From the NCBI GenBank assembly GCA_003164035.1, contig PLRS01000035.1, forward strand, positions 62,001 to 126,000: a stretch of 64,000 nt of DNA. The letters are read 5' to 3'. Shown here piece by piece: positions 1 to 8,484 of this stretch. Below the pieces are notes generated by a model. That model saw only the letters and a list, made by a program, of their open reading frames with translations, had not been told where the DNA came from and searched no databases. The position numbers were made by a program, and so were the translations under genes. The DNA comes from Bryobacterales bacterium (GTDB taxonomy: Bacteria > Acidobacteriota > Terriglobia > Bryobacterales > Bryobacteraceae). The number at the start of each line of letters is the position of its first letter. Positions within the stretch are counted from its first letter, which is position 1.

Positions 1-2252
1 CGCTGGCGGTTAGCTTGCGGCTTTCCGTTCGCTGCCTGTGCGGCTCTTTCGCCCGAGACGGTCACGATCAGGTTGCGTTTCAAACCTGGTTTGGCCTTTG
101 ACGCGTCGCAGCGGAAAACGATTTCGGTCCCGTCCGGCGCCCCGCTCGCTCCCGCCAGGGTAACTCCGTCCGGCGGGTCGCTCAGTTCGTAGTTCACATT
201 ATTGATCGGGCTCCTCGGCGGCAAGCGAACCTCGACTTCTAGCTTGGCAGCGCCGCCCGACGGCAGCTTCAGTTGTTCCGGGCTGACGACCCTGGCCGGT
301 ACCCGCAGCGGTCCGCCTCTTCTCACCGCAACTTTCCATTCCTGCGCCGCCACCAGATGCCGATAGAAGAAAGCCTGCATCCGGTCGTCGGCAGGCACCC
401 CCTGGCGGGTCACCCTCCGGCCATCGATAGACGCCACGCCCTCCAGGCGCAGCGCCATCGGTTCAGGCTGCTGGCGCGCTTCGGGCGGTACGGTGAGTGT
501 GAGCCTCACTTCATCCTGGCCCGCCGGAATCGTGGCCCCGGATAAGACGAAGCCCGCCGGCGCTCCTTTCAGTTCCAGCCGGATCTCTCCGGCGAATCCA
601 TCTTTGCGGAGCGCATGGACGGTGACCGGAACCGTCATGCCGCCGGCTGCGTTGATGGCCGATGGCGTCACCCGCAGATCGAAATCCTGCCGGGGCGGGC
701 CGATGCGCAGCCGGTACGTGTACTCGGGGCCCCCTTTGCCTTGCATATCGCCGAGGTAGAGATAGTAGGCGCCATTGGCGGGCAGCGTGGTCAGAATGCG
801 GGAATCGGCGTGATGTGTCTCCAGTCCTTCGCCCTTGTCCTCGAAATCGTCGTTGAAGGCGAGTTGCCGTCCGGAGGCATCGGTCAGCTTGAGCACCGAA
901 TCGACCGGCGATTCCATGCGCCGCGCATAGACTTCGGCCACAATCCCCTGCCCGGCCCGGCCCTCGAAGCGATACACGCCCCACCGGCCCGGCTTGCCCA
1001 CGCGGCCGTTGACAATGACCGGCAGCTTGACGCGCTGCGCGGTCGCGGGCGAATCGTTGCCTTCCTTTTGGTTGGTTTCGGGGAGGCTGTCCACTTGAAA
1101 CGGCAGCGTATTGGACGACCGTAGGGAGATCGGATAGATACCCGCCTCTTTCCCCTTCGCGTCCACAATGAGCTTATATTCCGGCAAATTCCAGCCGGCG
1201 AGCTCGACTTTGGTTTTCGCCCGTGCGCGGCCGCCCATGGGAAAGATGCCGGTGATAAACGGCAGCTCGCCGATGGCGATGCGGTACACGAAGTCCTCGC
1301 GGCCACGGTAAAGGGCATCGCGAATTTCCAGGGAGTATTCGCCGTCCTTGGGCACCGTGTAGTGGATGACGGGATCGGGATGAAAACGGTAATCGTCGTC
1401 GTAGGCCGCTTCCCGGCCGTCGCCGTCGTAAAGGGTCGCCACGGCCTGGAACCAGCCCGGAACCGCGTCGGCGAGGTATGGCACCAACTCGCGCGCCGCC
1501 ACGGCAATCACCAACTCCTGCCCGCGGCGGGCGGTGAAGCGGTACCGGTCGCTGTCGCCCGGCGTGAAGGGTGTAACGGCTTTATTCTGCTGCTGCGGCG
1601 TGCCCAGACGCGGCTTGATGCGCCCATTAATGGTTGCCGGCAGCGTAATCGGCATGTCCGTGGCGGGCTGGCGGATCTCGGTCCGGTTGACCGGCTGCCC
1701 GGCTGGCGGGGGAACGACCTCAATGGTCTCTTTCTCGGTAAATTCCGGCAGTTGGCCGACGCAGAAGATCAGCGGATTGGACAACCCCTGTGGCGTGAGC
1801 ACACGTAGTTCCCGCTGGCCGGCGGCAGCGCCCGCGGCGATGGAGACGCGAAACTTGACGGTTTCAGCCAGGCCGGGGCTGATCGCGCGGTGAGCATTGA
1901 ACAGGAGCAGCTTCACGCGAATATCGGTCATCTCTTTCCGCGCGGCCTCGCTGACGGCCTGCTTCTGCAACTCCTGCATCCGGCTCCGCAACTGCTGGGC
2001 CTCCGCCCCTCCCATCGGCTTGCCGTGCTCGCCCACCGTCGCCTCGATTCCGCCTCCGGTGACCGATACGGCACTCATGTTGTTCAGAAATTGCCCGCCG
2101 ACGGTCACTTCAAACGCCGTGCCCTGTTGCCCTCCGGCCGGCAGAACGTAGGCGAGACTGGGCACGTTTTGCGCGTGCAGAGAGGCGGCGAGCAGCGCCA
2201 GGCAACCGAGGCGAAATGCGCTAAACTCGCGCAGGAGCTTTCCCCTGTCCAC
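1..2252 (-). CDS. Secreted PPC-domain protein (partial, 3' end outside window)
   Basis: Reading the minus strand from a GTG at 2252 gives about 750 residues with no stop before the left edge. The N-terminus is signal-peptide-like (a short basic start, then LGCLALLAASLHAQ). Beta-rich modules follow; those encoded around 1300-1560 and 700-1000 resemble bacterial pre-peptidase C-terminal (PPC) domains, with phrases such as DSDRYRFTARRGQEL and GVYRFEGRAGQGIVAEVYA. PPC modules are secreted, often calcium-dependent, non-catalytic domains, and no catalytic motif is visible here. A GGAG lies 5-6 bases before the GTG. It follows the DUF1501 gene by 86 bases and probably ends that operon. A longer N-terminus is not excluded. 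Product and partner are unknown. Confidence 0.75.
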   Translation of the reverse strand, partial: MDRGKLLREFSAFRLGCLALLAASLHAQNVPSLAYVLPAGGQQGTAFEVTVGGQFLNNMSAVSVTGGGIEATVGEHGKPMGGAEAQQLRSRMQELQKQAVSEAARKEMTDIRVKLLLFNAHRAISPGLAETVKFRVSIAAGAAAGQRELRVLTPQGLSNPLIFCVGQLPEFTEKETIEVVPPPAGQPVNRTEIRQPATDMPITLPATINGRIKPRLGTPQQQNKAVTPFTPGDSDRYRFTARRGQELVIAVAARELVPYLADAVPGWFQAVATLYDGDGREAAYDDDYRFHPDPVIHYTVPKDGEYSLEIRDALYRGREDFVYRIAIGELPFITGIFPMGGRARAKTKVELAGWNLPEYKLIVDAKGKEAGIYPISLRSSNTLPFQVDSLPETNQKEGNDSPATAQRVKLPVIVNGRVGKPGRWGVYRFEGRAGQGIVAEVYARRMESPVDSVLKLTDASGRQLAFNDDFEDKGEGLETHHADSRILTTLPANGAYYLYLGDMQGKGGPEYTYRLRIGPPRQDFDLRVTPSAINAAGGMTVPVTVHALRKDGFAGEIRLELKGAPAGFVLSGATIPAGQDEVRLTLTVPPEARQQPEPMALRLEGVASIDGRRVTRQGVPADDRMQAFFYRHLVAAQEWKVAVRRGGPLRVPARVVSPEQLKLPSGGAAKLEVEVRLPPRSPINNVNYELSDPPDGVTLAGASGAPDGTEIVFRCDASKAKPGLKRNLIVTVSGERAAQAANGKPQANRQ

Positions 2253-2280
2253 GGGGCTCCAACCAGGTGCGTCACGCCGC

Positions 2281-2311
2281 GTTTCCGAGCCGCGACCGTA
2301 AGGGAGCGGTT
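2281..2311. repeat. Interspersed palindromic repeat, 'gagccgcgaccg' family
   Basis: The copy carries TCCGAGCCGCGACCGTAAG followed by GGAGCGGTT. The same words, on either strand, recur near 8438-8484, 24519-24540, 29441-29459 and 61693-61721. Here it sits in the short gap between the DUF1501 gene and the PPC-domain gene. Function is unknown. Confidence 0.7.
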
Positions 2312-2338
2312 GGCGGCCGCATTGTGAAGCCCGGCCCC

Positions 2339-3658
2339 TCATACCAGTTCCTTCAGCCGCCCCGCCATGGGAACGCCCTCGGCGGCGGTTGGGATTACGC
2401 GTAGATCCAGGCCTTGCGGATTGGGCAGCCTGGCGTTGAGGTCGATGCCCAGCAGTTCGTAAATGGTGCCGATAAGATCCGCCGGGTAGACCGGGCGGTC
2501 TTTCACCTCTTCGCCCTTGGCGTCGGTTGCCCCCACCACCCGTCCGCCTTGAAAACCGCCGCCGGCGACCAGCGCGCAGAAACAGGCGCCCCAGTGGTTG
2601 CGGCCTCCGTTCCAGGGCGCTTCCCACATCACCTTCGGCGTGCGGCCGAATTCCCCGCCCCACCACACGATGGTGCTATCGAGCAGACCGCGATCCGATA
2701 GATCCGCCAGCAGCGCCGCCAGTCCCTTGTCCATCTGCGGCAATTTTTGCCGCATCACCTGAAAATTCTGCACGTGCGTGTCCCACCCGCCATAGTTGAT
2801 GGTGACGTAAGGGACGCCGCGCTCCACCAGCCGCCGCGCCGCCAGGCAGGACTGGCCGAAGGTATTGCGCCCGTAGCGGTCGCGCATCTCGTCTTTTTCC
2901 TCCGCCAGGTCGAATACTTTGCCGGCGTCGCCCAGGATCAGCTCGTAGGCTTGCCGCTCGGCTTGGTCCAGCGCCTTGATCGAGGGGTCGTTCTCCATGG
3001 CATGCTCCAGGGTGTTCAACTGGTGGAGCAGTTGGCGCCGGTCCTTTTGGCGCTGGTCGGAAACGCCCGGGGCCACGATGCCCTCCACAGCGAAGCGCGC
3101 CTGCGCCGGGTCGCCGCCAGTGGCGAATGGCCGGTAACGTTCCGGCAGGAAGCCGTTTTCGGAGAACCGGCCCTGCGGTTGGGTGAGCACGATATAAGGC
3201 GGAATCAGGTTGCCAGCCGCGCCATCCTTGCCCTTGAACAGGGACACCACCGCCCCGGTGCAAGGGTATACCAGCCGTTCGCCCGGCTTTCTGCCCGTCT
3301 GCACCGCGTAGGAAGCGGTTTCGTGGGCGTAGATGCCGTGGGTCATGCTGCGGATGACCGAGTATTGCCGGGATTGAGCGGCCACGAGCGGCATCAGCTC
3401 GTTGATTTCGAGACCGGCGGTCTTGGTCGCGATCGGCTTATCGAACGGACCGCGGTAATCGTAGCCGGCCGAGGGTTTGGGATCGAAAGTATCGGTGTGC
3501 GACGGGCCGCCCCACATCCAGATCTGGATTACGGCTTTGGCTTTGCCTTCGGGTTTCGCCCTAAGGGGAATACCGGCTCCAGCCGCGAGCAGGCTGCCCG
3601 TACCCAGCAGACGCAATGCGTCGCGCCGGGAAAACTGCAAGATCGGAATCTTATCCAT
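2339..3658 (-). CDS. DUF1501 domain-containing secreted protein
   Basis: The 439-residue product starts MDKIPILQFSRRDALRLLG, a twin-arginine-like leader followed by a small hydrophobic stretch, so Tat export is likely. Family hallmarks are WMWGGPSHTDTFDPKP near the N-terminus, HGIYAHETASYAVQTGR, TINYGGWDTHVQN, and WWGGEFGRTPK near the C-terminus. DUF1501 proteins belong to the alkaline-phosphatase/sulfatase-like superfamily and are very common in Planctomycetes and Solibacter beside DUF1549/DUF1553 genes; their substrates are unknown. The ATG at 3658 was preferred to an upstream in-frame start because GGAAGA precedes it and the Tat motif begins there. It starts 15 bases after the DUF1549/1553 stop, so the pair is probably co-transcribed. 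Confidence 0.9.
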   Translation of the reverse strand: MDKIPILQFSRRDALRLLGTGSLLAAGAGIPLRAKPEGKAKAVIQIWMWGGPSHTDTFDPKPSAGYDYRGPFDKPIATKTAGLEINELMPLVAAQSRQYSVIRSMTHGIYAHETASYAVQTGRKPGERLVYPCTGAVVSLFKGKDGAAGNLIPPYIVLTQPQGRFSENGFLPERYRPFATGGDPAQARFAVEGIVAPGVSDQRQKDRRQLLHQLNTLEHAMENDPSIKALDQAERQAYELILGDAGKVFDLAEEKDEMRDRYGRNTFGQSCLAARRLVERGVPYVTINYGGWDTHVQNFQVMRQKLPQMDKGLAALLADLSDRGLLDSTIVWWGGEFGRTPKVMWEAPWNGGRNHWGACFCALVAGGGFQGGRVVGATDAKGEEVKDRPVYPADLIGTIYELLGIDLNARLPNPQGLDLRVIPTAAEGVPMAGRLKELV

Positions 3659-3672
3659 ATCGTCTTCCGCCT

Positions 3673-5244
3673 TTAGTGCCGATAGAGAAACTCGGCGCTG
3701 TTGATCAGTGCCCAGGCCAGATCGGTGGCCGCCTGCCACCGGTTCGCTTTCGACGCCTGAAAATAAGCCGCCACGGTTTGCCATTCCTGGCTGGTGGGGT
3801 AGCGCGATAGAATCGCCAGATAAAGCCGTTCGACCGGTTCGCGCGGCGTGCGGCCAGCCTGGACCAGGGTTCGCAGCTTGACGCTTTGTTGGATTTTGAC
3901 CTGAATGTGGCTGGAGTTCAGCAGGTGCAGGCGCTGCTCGGCGGTGATGGTGTTGTTGCGTTCGGAAGCCAGGCCGGTATCGCGCGGCGGCCGTCCGAAC
4001 ATGTCCAGGAAGGCACTTCCGATGCTGCCATCCGGTATTGTCGTAGCCCGCTGGTTTTCCGGAAGATACGTGAATGGCTCAGGGATTGGGCTGGAATAGT
4101 CCTCCGCGGTCCCTGTAATCTGGCAAATGGCGTCGATCAGTGTCTCGGCGTCCAGGCGCCGCACCGGGTAAGATGCGAAATTGGCCGCCGCCTGCGCCCG
4201 GCTGTCGCGCGGAATGGAGGACATCTGGTAGACCTGCGAGTTCAGAATCAGCCGGTAGATGTGGCGAAGATCGTAGTGCGAGGCCACCAGCTCCCGTTCC
4301 AGGTAGCCCAGCAATTCGGGATTCGCGGGCGGATTGTCCGGGCGGATATCGTCGGGTTCCTGAACGATGCCGCGGCCCAGCAGCCAATACCAGATCCGAT
4401 TGACGGCGTTCGACGCGAACCAGGCGTTGCCCGGGGCAAGCAGCCAGGCGGTGAAGACCTCGCGCGGGTCCTCGCCGGGCGTCAGCCGCGCCGCGCGGCC
4501 ATCCGGAAATACGGCTCCGGCCCGGGTGGGCTGAGTGAAATCGAAATAGACGATCTCTTCCTTCCATTCCGAGGTCGACTTATATCCGACCCGGGAAAAG
4601 AAGGCAGCCATCCCTTCCAGCCGCGGTTTGGGCCATTGGGAGGCGCGCGCGCCCATCCACGTCAGCGCCACGGCTTGCGCGATGGCCTGCGGATCGCGAC
4701 TCGGAATGGCGCGGTAAAAATTGACCTCCGGCACGCGGAAGTTACTGCCGCTCGAATCCAGCAGTTGGCGCGCCCATCGGTCGTAGGGAAGGTTGGCGGC
4801 GATGGCGGTGTGGATCGAGCGGTAATACGCCTGCACGGCGTTGGGCCATAAATTAATCGGGAACTCCGATTTGACCCGTAGCAGGTCGCTCCATTTGAGA
4901 GCCCAATAGTCGGGGAATTCGTCGCGGGCGAGGAGGCGGTCGATCAGGGCGCCGCGTTTGCCGGAACCGGCATCGCCAAGAAACTGAGCGGCTTCATCGG
5001 GGGTGGGCAGCGTGCCGATGACGTCCAGATAGGCCCGCCGCAAGAAAACCTCGTCCGAGCAAGGTCCGGAGGGCTGGATCCCCAGTTGCTTCCAACGGGC
5101 AAAGGTCAGCTCGTCGATCCGCCCGTGCGAGGCGATCGGGCCGGCGCTCTCAAACGGGGCGGCGCGGTCTTCGGGGATCGTGCCGGCAAACGCCGCCGCC
5201 AGGAACGAAACCAGGAGCGGGAGAATGCCGGGTTCCCATATCAT
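3673..5244 (-). CDS. DUF1549/DUF1553 domain-containing secreted protein
   Basis: 523 residues. The start MIWEPGILPLLVSFLAAAFAG is a signal peptide. DUF1549 covers roughly residues 40-250 (DEVFLRRAYLDVIGTLPT, DYWALKWSDLLRVKSEFP). DUF1553 covers roughly 270-520 (FASNAVNRIWYWLLGRGI, HIYRLILNSQVYQMSS, LYLAILSRYPT). Planctomycete relatives often also carry a cytochrome c-like or Ig-like domain; neither is visible here and no CxxCH is present. The start at 5244 was chosen because the signal peptide begins there; the open frame extends upstream without one. An imperfect palindrome spans this start codon. It is the first gene of a probable operon with the DUF1501 and PPC genes. Confidence 0.88.
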   Translation of the reverse strand: MIWEPGILPLLVSFLAAAFAGTIPEDRAAPFESAGPIASHGRIDELTFARWKQLGIQPSGPCSDEVFLRRAYLDVIGTLPTPDEAAQFLGDAGSGKRGALIDRLLARDEFPDYWALKWSDLLRVKSEFPINLWPNAVQAYYRSIHTAIAANLPYDRWARQLLDSSGSNFRVPEVNFYRAIPSRDPQAIAQAVALTWMGARASQWPKPRLEGMAAFFSRVGYKSTSEWKEEIVYFDFTQPTRAGAVFPDGRAARLTPGEDPREVFTAWLLAPGNAWFASNAVNRIWYWLLGRGIVQEPDDIRPDNPPANPELLGYLERELVASHYDLRHIYRLILNSQVYQMSSIPRDSRAQAAANFASYPVRRLDAETLIDAICQITGTAEDYSSPIPEPFTYLPENQRATTIPDGSIGSAFLDMFGRPPRDTGLASERNNTITAEQRLHLLNSSHIQVKIQQSVKLRTLVQAGRTPREPVERLYLAILSRYPTSQEWQTVAAYFQASKANRWQAATDLAWALINSAEFLYRH

Positions 5245-5257
5245 GAATATGGAACCC
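5230..5257. promoter_or_regulatory. Imperfect palindrome over the DUF1549/1553 start codon
   Basis: GGGTTCCCATAT (5230-5241) pairs with ATATGGAACCC (5247-5257) with one bulged C, and the five-base loop contains the start codon. In mRNA it could hide the initiation region; as DNA it could be an operator. No protein can be assigned. Confidence 0.4.
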
Positions 5258-5311
5258 GATTCTCTTACAGAAGTCGCAATGAGGCGGGTGGGCCGACGCG
5301 CCCTCCTGCGC

Positions 5312-6184
5312 TTATTGCGGTAGGACGCGCGATTCGGTCCATGTCCGGCTTTGCAGCAGGGAGTCGCCGGCCAGCAAGCTGGGATCCTGGAACGTTTGCA
5401 TGGAATCCACCGATTCAAGCACCCGTTCGAGCAGGCTGTCGGTTTCGGAAACCGTGGTCTTCAAGGCGTCGAGCGAACGGCTCTGCGATCCGACCCGCTG
5501 GTCGAGCGAGGCCAGGACTTTGCCCAGAGCGTCTTCCTTCTGTGCGACCGAGGTCTTCAAGGTATCGAATTGCTTGGTCTGGTCGGCGAAGCGCTCTTCG
5601 AGCGAGCTCACCATCTCGAGCAGCGTCTGCTTTACTTCGCCCGCCTGCGCGACCGACGCGGTCAGGACATCGAACCGGCTGGCGAAGCGCTCTTCGAGCG
5701 AGTTCACCATCTGCAGCAGCGTTTGCTTTTCTTCGGCCGCGGCGGCGGAGGCGGCCGAAGCTTCCGGAGCCGCTTGCAACGAGTCAAGCGATTCCAGGAC
5801 GCGTTCGAGCAGGCCGTCGGTCTGGGTCACGGTGCTCTTGAGGACTTCGATCGAGCCGGCCTGGCTGTTCATCCGGTCGTCGAGGGAAGTCATGGTTTTC
5901 GAAAGCAGTTGTTCCATGGCGGACACAATGTCCGCGGTCGAGGGCACTTCCTTGAACTTGGCGTCATGCTCGGCCAGGCGCGCTTCCACTTGATCGAAAC
6001 GTCCCGCCGTATCGGAGTACTGTCCGGCCAGGCGCGTTTCCAGGTCGGCCAGAGACTTCTTTAATTCCGCAGCCAGTTTCGGGTCCACATCTCCGCGAAG
6101 CCGGCGCGCTCCAGTGACCGCACCCGCGGCGATTCCGGCAACGAAAATCGCGATGCGTGGAAGATAGTCGAGAGTTCGTCCCAT
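5312..6184 (-). CDS. Membrane-anchored coiled-coil protein of unknown function
   Basis: 290 residues. One hydrophobic segment near the N-terminus (LPRIAIFVAGIAAGAV) is followed by an almost wholly helical, heptad-rich region. That region contains related repeats (SLEERFASRFDVLTASVAQ, SLEERFADQTKQFDTLKTS, DSLLERVLESVDS, DGLLERVLESLDS), consistent with internal duplication of a rod. It resembles generic coiled-coil/apolipoprotein-like proteins, but no family is recognised. It is transcribed divergently from the histidine kinase across a 147-base gap. A TTGCAA and a TATAAG-like pair lie just upstream but very close to the start. A structural or scaffold role is inference only. Confidence 0.75.
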   Translation of the reverse strand: MGRTLDYLPRIAIFVAGIAAGAVTGARRLRGDVDPKLAAELKKSLADLETRLAGQYSDTAGRFDQVEARLAEHDAKFKEVPSTADIVSAMEQLLSKTMTSLDDRMNSQAGSIEVLKSTVTQTDGLLERVLESLDSLQAAPEASAASAAAAEEKQTLLQMVNSLEERFASRFDVLTASVAQAGEVKQTLLEMVSSLEERFADQTKQFDTLKTSVAQKEDALGKVLASLDQRVGSQSRSLDALKTTVSETDSLLERVLESVDSMQTFQDPSLLAGDSLLQSRTWTESRVLPQ

Positions 6185-6244
6185 GCGTGATTCTCTTATA
6201 ATACTTTTCCGTAATCTCTTGCAAGTACTACAGTTTGTGAGTAG

Positions 6245-6257
6245 CGTACCAGGTACG
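6245..6257. promoter_or_regulatory. Perfect 6-bp-arm palindrome in a divergent intergenic region
   Basis: CGTACC-A-GGTACG lies between the minus-strand coiled-coil gene and the plus-strand kinase gene. A short perfect dyad in a divergent promoter gap is a typical operator arrangement. The regulator is unknown. Confidence 0.3.
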
Positions 6258-6331
6258 TAACGGAATTGCCCGAGGTTAGTGATCCTGCCATCCTATTTAA
6301 GCAAGATCCTTTTATCGCAGGAGAATTCCGG

Positions 6332-7357
6332 TTGAACACTAGAGCGGAGTCCGAAGCCGCCACGGAAGAAACGCCGATCTCAGCAGTCTTCACGGAATGC
6401 GACCGCGTCGGGTGCATTCTATGGCAAAGCGCGCGCGCCAATCGCGTGCTGGGAGCACGGGCCGGCTTGGCCGATGCGCTCACGGCGGGCGCGGCCCGGT
6501 GGAGCGTGACCTGCGTGCTCGATACGCCTCGGCGCATCTGGCTGGGGTTGCAGCCGCTCCCCAAGCCGGAAAGCGCCGCCCACCGGAGCGCCTTCGCCTT
6601 GCACCATCTGGAGGGTCGGCTTCTGGGACACTACTTTCATTTGCAGAGGGCGGAGCGAAATATTGCCGACCGGGTGAAACAGGGGCCGAGACGCGCCGGT
6701 GCGGGACAATTGATTCAGCACATGGAGCGGGAACGGCAACGCCTGGGGCGCGAGTTGCACACCGGAGTCGGGCAGTTGCTGGCCGCCATTAGTCTGCAGG
6801 TGGATACGGTCGCGACCGCGATCCCCGACCCGCCGCCAGCCGCCAGCCAGGCTCTGGACCGGATCTCGCTGCTGGCCGGCGACGCGCTCGAACAGGTGCG
6901 GGCTGTTTCGCGCCGCCTGCATCCGCCCATGTGGCAGCGCCTTACCCTGGAAGAAGCGCTGCGGCAAATGTGGGCCTTGAGCGGCGTGCCGGAGAAGTTG
7001 GCCGCCACGGCGACCATCGCTTCGCTGTCCCGCGGCCCGGAGCCGGAAATCAAGGCCCTGCTTTACCGCGCCGCGCAGGAGGCAATCTCCAACCTGGTGC
7101 GCCATTCGCGAGCCACCGCCGCGCGGCTCAGCCTGACCGAGTCCGAAGGCTGGCTACACCTCACCGTATGGGACAACGGCGGCGGGTTCGACGTGGCGTC
7201 GATCTGGGATGCGCCGGCCGATGCTCGCGCCGGCCTGGGGCTGCGCTCGCTGCGCGAAGAAGCCGCCGCCGTCGGAGCCGCCATGCACATCGAAAGCGGT
7301 CCATCGGGTACCAGCGTAATGGTGGCAGCTCCCTTCGAATTTAAGGAACCCGAATGA
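6332..7357 (+). CDS. Cytosolic sensor histidine kinase, NarL/LuxR-type partner (HisKA_3)
   Basis: 341 residues if started at the TTG at 6332, which is preceded by CAGGAG at a good distance; an alternative in-frame TTG at 6266 lacks that site. No transmembrane helix or signal peptide is seen. The N-terminal ~120 residues look like a small sensory region of unknown ligand. The dimerisation/phosphoacceptor helix contains ERERQRLGRELHTGVGQLL, with the phosphorylated His near residue 143. The HATPase_c domain follows, with N-box QEAISNLVRHS, G1 WDNGGGF and G2 AGLGLRSLREEA. This arrangement (H-box LH[TD]) is typical of kinases that phosphorylate LuxR-family regulators, and such a regulator starts 27 bases downstream. 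The signal and target genes are not evident; the cytochrome operon is the nearest large plus-strand unit. Confidence 0.88.
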   Translation: MNTRAESEAATEETPISAVFTECDRVGCILWQSARANRVLGARAGLADALTAGAARWSVTCVLDTPRRIWLGLQPLPKPESAAHRSAFALHHLEGRLLGHYFHLQRAERNIADRVKQGPRRAGAGQLIQHMERERQRLGRELHTGVGQLLAAISLQVDTVATAIPDPPPAASQALDRISLLAGDALEQVRAVSRRLHPPMWQRLTLEEALRQMWALSGVPEKLAATATIASLSRGPEPEIKALLYRAAQEAISNLVRHSRATAARLSLTESEGWLHLTVWDNGGGFDVASIWDAPADARAGLGLRSLREEAAAVGAAMHIESGPSGTSVMVAAPFEFKEPE

Positions 7358-7384
7358 GCCTCGAAATGGGAACGAAAGGCAATA

Positions 7385-8050
7385 ATGCAGCAGATTTATA
7401 ACAATATAACCGTGGTATTGGCCGACGACCACGAGATCGTGCGCGAAGGTTTCGCCTTGATCTGCGAGGAAAGCGGATTGCGAATCCTGGGCCAGTGCGC
7501 CGACGGGGTGGCGGCCGTGGACATGGTGATGACTCTCAAGCCCACGCTGGCGATTCTCGACCTGGAAATGCCGAAACTCAGCGGAATTGACGTCATCCGC
7601 CAACTGAAAGCCCGCGGATCGGGCTCGAAACTCCTGATTCTCTCCATCAGCCGCGAAGACCAGCGGGTAATGGAAGCCCTGCGCGCCGGAGCCGATGCCT
7701 ATATCCTCAAGGATGGTCCAAAGCGCCATCTGATTGATGCCATTGGTTTTGTGCGAGACGGAGGAGTTTACATTTCACCCCTGTTGCGGGGCGTGGGCAT
7801 TTTTACGCGCGCTGCGAACGCCGCTCAGGAAGATCCCCTGGCGGTGCTCAGCCCGCGCGAACTGGAGGTTTTCACCCACCTGGTCAATGGCTTGCGGGCA
7901 AAGGATATCGCGGACCTTCTGCAAATCAGTCCGAAAACCGTGGATACCTACCGAGCCAGCCTGATGCGTAAACTACAGGTCCGCGACTTAGTGAGCCTGG
8001 TGAAATTCGCTATCGAGCGTAACCTTACGTCTACTTCTCCAACGCGATGA
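7385..8050 (+). CDS. NarL/FixJ-type response regulator with LuxR HTH
   Basis: 221 residues. The receiver domain covers about 8-125: acidic pair D14-D15, phospho-acceptor D59 in LAILDLEMPKLSG, S87 in the switch position, and K109 in YILKDG. The C-terminal LuxR helix-turn-helix covers about 150-215 (LSPRELEVFTHLVNG, KDIADLLQISPKTVDTYRA). AAAGG precedes the ATG. It forms a two-gene operon with the kinase. Its 3' end overlaps by 20 bases a small converging ORF on the other strand. Regulation of the cytochrome operon about 800 bases downstream is possible but unproven. Confidence 0.93.
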   Translation: MQQIYNNITVVLADDHEIVREGFALICEESGLRILGQCADGVAAVDMVMTLKPTLAILDLEMPKLSGIDVIRQLKARGSGSKLLILSISREDQRVMEALRAGADAYILKDGPKRHLIDAIGFVRDGGVYISPLLRGVGIFTRAANAAQEDPLAVLSPRELEVFTHLVNGLRAKDIADLLQISPKTVDTYRASLMRKLQVRDLVSLVKFAIERNLTSTSPTR

Positions 8051-8237
8051 GGGGTGTACCGCTGGCAACTCGGATTTCTCGCATCCGCTGGTAGTCTTCC
8101 AGAGAGCGAATAAGACCGTCAACTGCGGCCCGGCGTTGATAGAGCCGATCCAGTGCCCGCCGACGAATCACATTCATCGACAGGAGGCGTCTTCTGTCCG
8201 CCGAAAATGCTGAAGGAATCACGATTGGATTCGTCAT
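8031..8237 (-). CDS. Small hypothetical protein
   Basis: 68 residues, basic and helical (SADRRRLLSMNVIRRRALDR, SLEDYQRMREIRVASGTPL). It converges on the response-regulator gene and overlaps its 3' end by 20 bases. There is no strong ribosome-binding site. The composition looks protein-like rather than like a shadow frame, but no family is recognised. It may be a spurious ORF. Confidence 0.4.
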   Translation of the reverse strand: MTNPIVIPSAFSADRRRLLSMNVIRRRALDRLYQRRAAVDGLIRSLEDYQRMREIRVASGTPLIALEK

Positions 8238-8272
8238 TTACCGATCTATCCCAGTACCGATATGAGGGTATT

Positions 8273-8310
8273 TCAGGAAATCAACGGTAAGTATAACGGC
8301 AATTTCCTGA
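8273..8310. promoter_or_regulatory. 9-bp perfect inverted repeat upstream of the cytochrome operon
   Basis: TCAGGAAAT (8273-8281) and ATTTCCTGA (8302-8310) are separated by 20 bases that themselves hold two AACGG words. It could be an operator or a 5'-UTR hairpin of either flanking transcript. No regulator is assigned. Confidence 0.35.
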
Positions 8311-8437
8311 TATATGCAAGTGTTTTTGCAAGAAAAATCTGACTCTTTTACAGTTTTTTCTGGTACTGCCATTGGTAAGTGCTAGAACCCCTGAAACTAA
8401 GTACTCGATTTCGGAATTGCAGCCACGTAGTAAGAGC

Positions 8438-8484
8438 AACCGCTCCCTGGCGGTCGCGGCTCGATTTCGCGCGTTTCCGAGCCG
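8438..8484. repeat. Interspersed palindromic repeat, 'gagccgcgaccg' family
   Basis: AACCGCTCCCTGGCGGTCGC is followed by a hairpin with arms GCGGCTCG and CGAGCCGC. It is the same family as the copies near 2281, 24519, 29441 and 61693. It is the only member found here in a large promoter-bearing gap. Confidence 0.6.

Noticed and set aside
511-1723. Several Arg-rich ORFs on the minus strand within the first 2 kb
   Set aside because: They are out-of-frame shadows. The single PPC-domain frame covers the whole stretch with coherent beta-rich sequence.
6195-6224. Promoter TTGCAA-N18-TATAAG for the coiled-coil gene
   Set aside because: The -10 box would be only about 10 bases from the start codon and would overlap the ribosome-binding region, so it is not called.
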